A stretch of DNA of 5,250 bases from Planctomycetota bacterium (GTDB lineage: Bacteria; Planctomycetota; Phycisphaerae; Sedimentisphaerales; SG8-4). Below the pieces are notes generated by a model that made no database searches, was not told where the DNA came from, and worked only from the letters and a program-made list of their open reading frames with translations. The DNA lies in NCBI GenBank assembly GCA_030607345.1, contig JAUWKC010000142.1:1-5250 (forward strand), written 5' to 3'. Made by a program: the position numbers and the translations under genes. This document shows, piece after piece, positions 1-4,621 of the stretch; the stretch's first letter is position 1; each line of letters begins with the position of its first letter.

Positions 1-359
1 AAGGGTCCTCGAACACCTCTTATTGTATGAAAGGCGAATAGAGCACAGCCTCTACAGAACAATGCTCGAGCTTCAAAGGCTCACTCTTACCCGAAAGTCC
101 CACCTCGCAGACGCTGCCCAGGAAGAAACCCGCCGTTTATCCCCCCGCGCGCACAAAATACCACCTTTTATGCAAAACAAAGCCAATTTGCCAACCCCTG
201 CTAATGAACCTAACCTTAGCTCTAACAAGCACTTACGAACACAAACCACCCCTGGAGGCCCCAAAAAACAAAGCCAATCTCAAACCCAATTCAAAGCACA
301 GAGACCGCTAAAGTCCCGATTGGATTCCGATGATATCGCGCTTCAAAAAGCTCAGACCC
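1..359. other. Intergenic region without a convincing gene
   Basis: No gene can be supported here. An open frame on the plus strand runs across most of the stretch and into the 3' end of dtd. Its translation is rich in Lys, Gln, Asn, Pro and Thr, matches no family I know and has no Shine-Dalgarno sequence. The right-hand two thirds is a G-poor, C/A-rich degenerate repeat (separate entry). The first 160 bases show nothing recognisable. There is no clear terminator hairpin for dtd, whose transcript would run leftward into this region. Confidence 0.55.
160..345. repeat. Degenerate interspersed-type repeat, G-poor strand
   Basis: The 14-mer AAAACAAAGCCAAT occurs at 174-187 and again at 265-278, a period of 91 bp. 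A looser third echo (caaacccaattcaaagca) follows near 280-297. The plus strand is strongly depleted in G, and conceptual translation gives 'MQNKANL' and 'KKQSQSQTQF'. From memory, translations of this type recur across planctomycete (Phycisphaerae-like) genomes and get annotated as spurious short proteins, so I read this as a member of an interspersed non-coding repeat family. The repeat unit and strand asymmetry are seen directly. The family assignment is inference. Confidence 0.5.
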
Positions 360-809
360 CTAAAACAAGCGCGAGCTGTCGAGCAGGAAGGTTACGGGCC
401 CGTCGTTGATACTGCTTACGTGCATGTATTCGCCGAAGAGACCTGTTTCGACGGGGATGCCCTCTTCGGCAATGAGCCGCCCGACCTCTTCGTAAAGCTG
501 CCGGGCTGAGGCCGGCTCGGCGGCTGCGTCGAAACCCGGTCGGCGACCTTTTCGGCAGTCTCCATGCAGCGTGAAATTACTGACCAGCAATATCCGGCCG
601 GCGACATCCTGCACGCTGCGGTTCATTTTCCCGGCCTGGTCAGGAAATATACGCAGGTTTACGAGCTTGTTCGCCATAAACCGGGCGTCGTCTTCAGTGT
701 CACCCTTTGCGACGCCGAGATAAACCAGCAGGCCCTTTGCAATCTGCCCGCCCGCCTGGTTATTGACTTCGCCCTTTGCCTGCAAGACCCGTTGAATAAC
801 TGCTCGCAT
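360..809 (-). CDS. dtd: D-aminoacyl-tRNA deacylase (DTD)
   Basis: This cytosolic homodimeric enzyme hydrolyses D-amino acids (and glycine mischarged on tRNA-Ala) from tRNA, a chirality check on translation. The protein has 149 residues, typical for DTD. It begins MRAVIQRV like the family. It carries the first active-site motif as SNFTL (residues 77-81, usually SQFTL), then GDCRKGRRPGF (83-93), and the second motif NDGPVT (135-140), whose Gly-cisPro pair enforces L-amino-acid rejection. The ATG at 809 is supported by AAAGGG (815-820) five bases upstream and by the conserved N-terminus. A sigma70-like promoter lies just upstream (841-868), so it is probably transcribed independently of the next minus-strand gene, which ends 208 bp away. 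The Asn at position 78 in place of Gln is the only oddity. The identification is secure. Confidence 0.96.
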   Translation of the reverse strand: MRAVIQRVLQAKGEVNNQAGGQIAKGLLVYLGVAKGDTEDDARFMANKLVNLRIFPDQAGKMNRSVQDVAGRILLVSNFTLHGDCRKGRRPGFDAAAEPASARQLYEEVGRLIAEEGIPVETGLFGEYMHVSSINDGPVTFLLDSSRLF

Positions 810-840
810 CGATTCCCTTTCGGTAACGCTGGTTGGCCCG

Positions 841-868
841 ATTATAATAAAGCAGCGGAAAACGTGAA
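841..868 (-). promoter_or_regulatory. Predicted sigma70-type promoter for dtd
   Basis: Read on the minus strand, a perfect TATAAT (841-846) is preceded by a 16-bp spacer and TTCACG (863-868, four of six matches to TTGACA). The implied start of transcription near 834 leaves a leader of about 25 bases, enough to hold the dtd ribosome site. The -10 box is strong and the -35 is mediocre. No operator-like repeat was seen. Confidence 0.55.
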
Positions 869-903
869 GCGAAAATCATACTTTGCAGATATAACTAAAC
901 CAG

Positions 904-928
904 CAGAGGCGACAACATACCGCCTCTG
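904..928 (-). terminator. Possible terminator hairpin after the exported-protein gene
   Basis: CAGAGGCG (904-911) and CGCCTCTG (921-928) form a perfect 8-bp inverted repeat with a 9-base loop. On the minus strand the stem is followed by a moderately T-rich run (GCTGGTTTAGTTATAT) rather than a clean U-tract. It lies about 90 bp beyond the stop of the 1018-1704 gene and upstream of the dtd promoter, where a terminator would be expected. The stem is certain. The terminator function is tentative because the U-tract is weak. Confidence 0.35.
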
Positions 929-1017
929 GCGTAGATTGCGTACTGGTAATTGTAACCGCCGGGTAGCTCACGGTCGTGTGTCTTACGGGCCTGTCACTGC
1001 TCGGCGTCGTTATCTTA

Positions 1018-1704
1018 TTATCTGGTTACGCGGTTGTCTTGACTATTGGGGTCTCTGTCGCGTCTGCCGTAGCCTTCGCGTGACTCGTAGCGGCCGCGGT
1101 CATCGTAACGCTCGTCGTACCTGTTACCATACCGGCCCTGCTCACGGTAGCGATTGTCACGCATATCTTGCCGATACCCTCTTGTATCGGGGTAGCCCCG
1201 TTCGCCGTAGAGCATTTTCCTGCGTTCTCGCTCCATTCTGGTGAGCATCATACTATAGCGCCGATGCCTCTCAAGCATCAGGGCGTCAATTGCGGCAACG
1301 CTCTTCTTGGCGCCCTCTTTGACCGCAAGCTCTCTGACAAGCGTCAGTTCCTCCACTACCTGCTTTTGCACAGCCTGAGCCAGTTTCATTCCTTCTTCGA
1401 CTGGGCCACGCATCCACTGCCGCGTTTCGTCTCTGCTCTGCGTATCGACCTTTTTCAGCGCCTTGTCGAGCCCCTCAAATGCCTTTACCTGTGCTTCGAC
1501 GGCATTCGAGTCCGACAAGAACTTGGGAAGAGAAATGAGTGAATTCGGGTCAATTCTACGCATGGGCCGTCTAACTGCGCCATATCCAGGGCTCCTTTGC
1601 CTGGAAGGGGTTCTGTAACCCCTGGTCCTTGCGACGGCGACAACATCGACGACAATAAAAAACACCAGTAACAAGACTGAGAACAATACAAGCAAACGTT
1701 TCAT
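1018..1704 (-). CDS. Putative exported Arg/Tyr/Asp-rich protein, unknown function
   Basis: I do not recognise this 228-residue protein. It starts with MKRLL and a long hydrophobic stretch (about residues 4-24) ending in AVA before a basic segment. That fits a Sec signal peptide cleaved near residue 25, or else an N-terminal membrane anchor. Residues 65-165 are charged and likely helical, with several heptad-like runs (LDKALKKVD, KLAQAVQKQVVEEL, RMERERRK). Residues 166-228 are low-complexity and disordered-looking: of the last 60 residues about 17 are Arg, 9 Asp and 8 Tyr, in motifs such as RYGNRYDERYDDRGRY. The start at 1704 is preferred over the upstream in-frame ATG at 1782 because GGAGG (1712-1716) sits seven bases before it and the signal sequence begins there. 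It lies 137 bp after parB on the same strand. A nucleic-acid- or polymer-binding tail is speculation. Confidence 0.8.
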   Translation of the reverse strand: MKRLLVLFSVLLLVFFIVVDVVAVARTRGYRTPSRQRSPGYGAVRRPMRRIDPNSLISLPKFLSDSNAVEAQVKAFEGLDKALKKVDTQSRDETRQWMRGPVEEGMKLAQAVQKQVVEELTLVRELAVKEGAKKSVAAIDALMLERHRRYSMMLTRMERERRKMLYGERGYPDTRGYRQDMRDNRYREQGRYGNRYDERYDDRGRYESREGYGRRDRDPNSQDNRVTR

Positions 1705-1711
1705 GTTATAA

Positions 1712-1716
1712 CCTCC
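1712..1716 (-). promoter_or_regulatory. Shine-Dalgarno sequence that decides the 1704 start
   Basis: Minus-strand GGAGG, seven bases before the ATG at 1704. It is the strongest ribosome site of the minus-strand genes. It settles the start on the methionine that opens the signal peptide, rather than the in-frame ATG 26 codons upstream, which would put a polar stretch before the signal sequence. Confidence 0.75.
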
Positions 1717-1841
1717 AATACAATAGAAAACGGTAAATAACGATGCTTTCACGTTAAGACGGCATCGCATTGATATATACACAATCTATCGCAACTTGTT
1801 TCGACCTTGTAGCCAAAAAGCGTTTTTGTCAATACGGCTTG

Positions 1842-2792
1842 TCAAACCTCCTCCAGAGAGGCCAAGCCAAGCTGCTCCGCTATTCTATCAAATTCGTCCA
1901 GCGAATAAAACTCAATAATTATTTTACCTCTTTGGCCGTTCTTGCGGGTCTCAATGCTGACTTTGGTGCCTAATTCGCCGGCCAATTTGTTTTCGAGGTC
2001 CAGTATGTGCGGTGGCTTAGTTTGAACAGGGACCCTGCCCTGGTCGCTGCCGGAGGTGTATCTTCGAACCAGCCGCTCCACTTCGCGGACGCTGAGCCGC
2101 CCTGCCATTGCGCGATTGGCAAGTTTGCGGCGAAGGTCGTCTGTCGGCAGACCGAGAATCGCACGAGCGTGGCCCATACTTAGCTGTCCGTCTATTAACA
2201 TCTGCTTGACAGCTTCGGGTAAGTCTAACAATCGCAAGTAGTTAGCAACCACGGACCGGTCTTGGCCCAACCTTTGAGCGGCCTCGACCTGCGTCAGGGA
2301 AAGCGTATTGATGTAGCTCTTGTAAGCCTTTGCTCGCTCGATAGGGTTCAGGTCCGTTCTATGTATGTTCTCGACCAATGCCAACTCCAGCAACTCCTCG
2401 TCGCTTGCCTTGCGGACCAAAGCAGGTATGGTGCTTAGCGAAGCAAGTTTCGCCGCCCGGCACCTTCGTTCACCTGCGATAAGCTGGTAGCCGGAGTCCG
2501 TCTGCCGGACCACAATCGGCTGAATTACACCGTTGGCTTTGATGGACTCTGCCAGTTCTGCGAGCTGCTGCTCGTCCCACACCTCGCGGACCTGGTACGG
2601 GTTCGGCGATATTGTGTCAATGCCAATCTCCCTCAGCCACTGCCGTAACTCCTTGTCAGGCGGCAAGTTAGGTAAATCATCCGTGCCGGACAGGCGCGGG
2701 TGCAGCCCGGCATCGGAAGAACTTATCGGACCTAAAAGTGATTGCAGTCCCCTGCCCAAATGTCTGGGCCTTTCCTTCGTACTGGTAGTCAT
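1842..2792 (-). CDS. parB: Chromosome-partitioning protein ParB (CTP-dependent clamp)
   Basis: ParB binds parS, loads onto DNA as a CTP-gated sliding clamp and marks the origin region for ParA-driven segregation and SMC loading. At 316 residues it has the usual chromosomal ParB size and domain order. The N-terminal LGRGLQSLLG (12-21) is the ParA-contact region. The CTP-binding domain holds ISPNPYQVR (61-69), GERRCRAAKLA (107-117) and ENIHRTDLNPIERA (141-154). The helix-turn-helix parS reader spans about 166-186 (LTQVEAAQRLGQDRSVVANY), followed by LSMGHARAIL (204-213) and a C-terminal dimerisation domain (about 262-316). The ATG at 2792 has AAGGAG seven bases upstream. Two perfect parS sites lie 130 and 450 bp upstream. 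No parA adjoins it: the 1.2 kb upstream has no Walker-A KGGVGKT motif on either strand that I can find. The family call is secure. Confidence 0.97.
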   Translation of the reverse strand: MTTSTKERPRHLGRGLQSLLGPISSSDAGLHPRLSGTDDLPNLPPDKELRQWLREIGIDTISPNPYQVREVWDEQQLAELAESIKANGVIQPIVVRQTDSGYQLIAGERRCRAAKLASLSTIPALVRKASDEELLELALVENIHRTDLNPIERAKAYKSYINTLSLTQVEAAQRLGQDRSVVANYLRLLDLPEAVKQMLIDGQLSMGHARAILGLPTDDLRRKLANRAMAGRLSVREVERLVRRYTSGSDQGRVPVQTKPPHILDLENKLAGELGTKVSIETRKNGQRGKIIIEFYSLDEFDRIAEQLGLASLEEV

Positions 2793-2849
2793 AAACCCAC
2801 TCCTTAAAGTTTTTGACCGATTTTCAGCGCCAAGTAAACGTCATCCTAT

Positions 2850-2877
2850 GTTATATTTCGGAATTTTTACCGGAAAT
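2850..2877 (-). promoter_or_regulatory. Tentative parB promoter region with imperfect hairpin
   Basis: On the minus strand TATAAC (2850-2855) is a near-consensus -10 box about 57 bases before the parB start, in a strongly AT-rich tract. No good -35 hexamer stands at 16-18 bp. Directly upstream, ATTTCGG (2855-2861) and CCGGAAAT (2870-2877) form an imperfect inverted repeat with one bulge, which could bind a regulator or be chance. The nearest parS is about 45 bp further upstream, so spreading ParB could occlude this promoter, but that is inference. Confidence 0.3.
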
Positions 2878-2921
2878 CCTGCAACTTTGCGAGCGTAAAA
2901 ATGGCATTTTTTGGAAAGAAG

Positions 2922-2937
2922 TGTTTCACGTGAAACA
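2922..2937. promoter_or_regulatory. parS: parS centromere site 1
   Basis: TGTTTCACGTGAAACA is an exact match to the canonical bacterial chromosomal parS consensus and a perfect palindrome. The symmetry extends by one base on each side (GTGTTTCACGTGAAACAC, 2921-2938). It lies 130 bp upstream of the parB start, the usual close linkage of ParB and its loading site. ParB is expected to bind here through its helix-turn-helix and then spread outwards after CTP binding. Confidence 0.95.
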
Positions 2938-3028
2938 CAGGCTCCGTCAGACGTCCTGGATTTTCTTGTATCTGGCGTGATATAGCAACGTCGGGTCGCC
3001 GGCCTTTTGGAGCTGTTGTTTTACTCGA

Positions 3029-3045
3029 GGCCGGCAAAGCCGGCC
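3029..3045. repeat. Perfect 7-bp hairpin GGCCGGC-AAA-GCCGGCC
   Basis: GGCCGGC (3029-3035) and GCCGGCC (3039-3045) form a perfect GC-only stem around a three-base loop. A third GCCGGCC lies close by at 2998-3004. Neither strand has a T-run after the stem, so it is not a standard intrinsic terminator. It could be a small palindromic repeat element or a protein-binding site. Confidence 0.5.
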
Positions 3046-3170
3046 CAGGAGGTGACCGTGCGTCTGCCGCTGCCACCTTGGCCAAACCTGTGTTTTAGCT
3101 CCTGCGTGAAGCGGCTCCGACTGGGCAGTGCAAGACGGAGACTGCGGCTCGCCCCCCTGAACCTCGGCAA

Positions 3171-3184
3171 CTGCCGTCAGGCAG
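3171..3184. repeat. Short inverted repeat CTGCC-GTCA-GGCAG
   Basis: A perfect 5-bp stem with a four-base loop, inside the GC-rich segment between the two parS sites. It lies within the loop of the longer-range pairing between 3064-3077 and 3190-3202. No T-run follows on either strand, so a terminator role is unlikely. Confidence 0.4.
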
Positions 3185-3243
3185 CGCTTGGCGGCACGGC
3201 AGGTGAAGTCTCCAACGCCCGAATTCATCCCTTGGCAGCGTAG

Positions 3244-3259
3244 TGTTCCACGTGGAACA
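3244..3259. promoter_or_regulatory. parS: parS centromere site 2
   Basis: TGTTCCACGTGGAACA is a perfect 16-bp palindrome with the CACGTG core and TGTT/AACA arms of parS. It differs from site 1 by one symmetric pair (T to C, and A to G in the other arm), a variant known in many genomes. The centre-to-centre distance from site 1 is 322 bp. Two sites this close to parB strongly suggest a functional centromere cluster. Confidence 0.9.
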
Positions 3260-3640
3260 TTTTGGCCCTGCTTGCAGTCTGGCGATTGCAGCACAACAAC
3301 CCACGGCCGCGTACTGCTCCATCAGGTCTTTCCTAACCAGCAAGTACCCCAGACTATTCCACCTTCGCCGGTCCACGCCAAAGACGTTAGACAATCGTTG
3401 CGGACCGACACCAGGTCCGTTGACCATCCTCACGTTTCATTGGATTCGAGGATTGCCTTGGAGAGATGGCAGGTTGGAACACCAAATACGGTCGCGCGCC
3501 TTCACCTCGTGGGCTTCATCCCCCACCCTGTCCCGGATATCGCCGAGTTCCTGATTTTTTTCGTTGCGACTTTGTCTTTATCCCAGTCGGGTTGTCATTT
3601 TTACCTGGTTGCGAAGTCATAAGGCTAATCTGCGGCGGAA

Positions 3641-4003
3641 TTAGTTGAAAATACACCCAACAATTTCACATAGTAATCGCATGATTCTTGCAACAGAGTT
3701 GAGCTACATCGGATGTCAGTTTAGCGGTTGTCAGCGGAGCACGCTGCCACGGCCTGGAAGTGCCGCATCATCATATCATGAGAAATTTGGCATTCTTGGT
3801 AGACGTTGCGGGCCTGACAGGTATGGGCCCGTTTGTGGACGATGAGTGTGTTGGAGACTGATAGTGCGGTCACTGATAGCGGAACCTGACAGGGTGTGGC
3901 ACGTCGAAACTTGACAAGGTGATGGCAGTGCTCATATTATCGGTCGTTGTGGATAGGTTGTTGATTAGGGTTTGCTGTGGCAGCCGGGGCTGTATAGATA
4001 AGT
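3641..4003. other. Intergenic region upstream of the membrane-protein gene
   Basis: No gene is supported. A 27-codon frame (3778-3861) lacks a ribosome site, and a 66-codon frame at 3645-3845 looks random. The right half holds a short series of similar words: ACTGATAG at 3857-3864 and 3872-3879, CCTGACAGG from 3885, and CTTGACAAGG at 3910-3919, the last forming the predicted -35 box. A near-consensus DnaA box (TGTGGATAG, one mismatch from TGTGGATAA) lies at 3948-3956, and a weaker one (TGTGGACGA, two mismatches) at 3834-3842. Confidence 0.45.
3911..3940 (+). promoter_or_regulatory. Predicted sigma70-type promoter for the membrane-protein/dxr block
   Basis: A perfect TTGACA (3911-3916), an 18-bp spacer and TATTAT (3935-3940, five of six) give a good housekeeping-type promoter. 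Transcription would begin near 3947, leaving a leader of about 55 bases before the ATG at 4004. It is the only strong plus-strand promoter candidate before the membrane-protein gene and probably also drives dxr, 72 bp beyond that gene. Confidence 0.55.
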
Positions 4004-4549
4004 ATGGTGCCGATTGAGTATATTTTAGTGGCGGTTAATCTTGTGGCTGGTTTTGGCTGCGCAACTTTCGTTGCCCGGCTAATCGGCAGAGGCAGTACCA
4101 GGGGTGGGCGGTTTTTTCGCTGTTATACCATTTGTGTTGGCGCCTATTTTATTGAGTGTGTTGCTCTGGCGATGGGGATGGGGATACCGGTGTTTAACGT
4201 TGGGCTTGCCATCTTGTGGGGCGTTATCGGTGGCGTATTTTTGCGGGCCAATCGCAGGCCGGTTAGAGACGCTCTATTTCTGTCTTTGTATTGTAGTTTG
4301 CCGGCGGTTTCTTTCATAGTTGTGCCGTTGTATGTATGGTTCGCCGGTTGGTCTATTACCAGCGCCAAGGCCGGGGCTGACTTTGGCATCCCAGTTCTTC
4401 TGCCCTGGCCTATGAATACCATACTGGGTTTCTACGCGGTTCTTGTGAGTGGTGCTGTGGTGTTGAAAACGCTGATAACTACAGGAGAGGTGCGTTTTCT
4501 GCTGTGGGTTCGCAAAAGCCGCGAACGAAAACCGGCGAACAGCCGATAG
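4004..4549 (+). CDS. Putative multi-pass inner-membrane protein, unknown function
   Basis: I cannot assign a family to this 181-residue protein. Hydrophobicity suggests about five membrane segments, near residues 5-26, 40-60, 63-80, 90-114 and 138-158. They are separated by short loops, with basic clusters (RLIGRGSTRGGR, RANRRPVR) that would face the cytoplasm. The C-terminal tail (169-181) is strongly basic. There are no cofactor, protease or transporter signature motifs. It is too short for CdsA and lacks its signature, although cdsA often precedes dxr. The ATG at 4004 is the first start after an in-frame TAG at 3995. Its ribosome site is weak (a GGGG run about 13 bases upstream). It lies 72 bp before dxr on the same strand, so co-transcription is likely, but a role in isoprenoid or envelope synthesis would be guesswork. 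Confidence 0.72.
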   Translation: MVPIEYILVAVNLVAGFGCATFVARLIGRGSTRGGRFFRCYTICVGAYFIECVALAMGMGIPVFNVGLAILWGVIGGVFLRANRRPVRDALFLSLYCSLPAVSFIVVPLYVWFAGWSITSAKAGADFGIPVLLPWPMNTILGFYAVLVSGAVVLKTLITTGEVRFLLWVRKSRERKPANSR

Positions 4550-4621
4550 AAAGTATAGGATTGAATCTTGTTCCTTTTGAGGTATGTGCCTTCCTGACGA
4601 ACGGCGAGGATGGCTACTTTT

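Larger units (their letters stand above)
2938..3640. other. GC-rich, hairpin-rich intergenic region between and beyond parS sites
   Basis: No gene can be confidently supported here. Several frames are open on both strands but contradict one another. They lack family resemblance and are typical of GC-rich non-coding DNA. Two are worth recording. A GTG-initiated frame at 3058-3243 (61 residues) has a good GGAGGT four bases upstream. A minus-strand frame from 3577 to 3095 is open except for one TGA at 3437-3439. Inverted repeats are dense: 3029-3045, 3171-3184, and a long-range pairing of 3064-3077 with 3190-3202. I looked for RNase P RNA, tmRNA, SRP RNA and tRNA core motifs and saw none. No ParA motif is present. 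It may be partition or origin DNA, or an unrecognised structured RNA. Confidence 0.5.

Noticed and set aside
23..409. 128-codon plus-strand frame as a gene
   Set aside because: It runs through the degenerate repeat and into the dtd 3' end on the opposite strand, with no ribosome site and low-complexity composition.
564..1244. Long plus-strand open frame opposite dtd and the exported-protein gene
   Set aside because: It is antisense to a secure dtd and to a gene with a strong ribosome site. Its Arg/Cys-rich translation has no family resemblance.
1814..1828. CAAAAA-GCG-TTTTTG inverted repeat as parB terminator
   Set aside because: The stem is six mostly A-T pairs with no GC base and no following T-run, too weak for an intrinsic terminator.
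2867..3085. Minus-strand frame containing FHVKH, and a plus-strand frame at 3243-3554 beginning MFHVEHF, as small genes
   Set aside because: The FHVKH/FHVEH words are just the parS palindromes read in frame. The rest has Ser/Pro/Arg-rich antisense-like composition and no ribosome site.
2938..3640. RNase P RNA, tmRNA, SRP RNA or tRNA
   Set aside because: None of the conserved core motifs of these RNAs was found by eye on either strand.
3778..3861. 27-codon plus-strand frame (MRNLAFLVDVAGLTG...)
   Set aside because: No Shine-Dalgarno sequence, very short, no recognisable family; could be chance.
3895..3911. TGTGGCACGTCGAAAC as a third parS
   Set aside because: It keeps only the CACGT core and loses the palindromic symmetry, with several mismatches in both arms.
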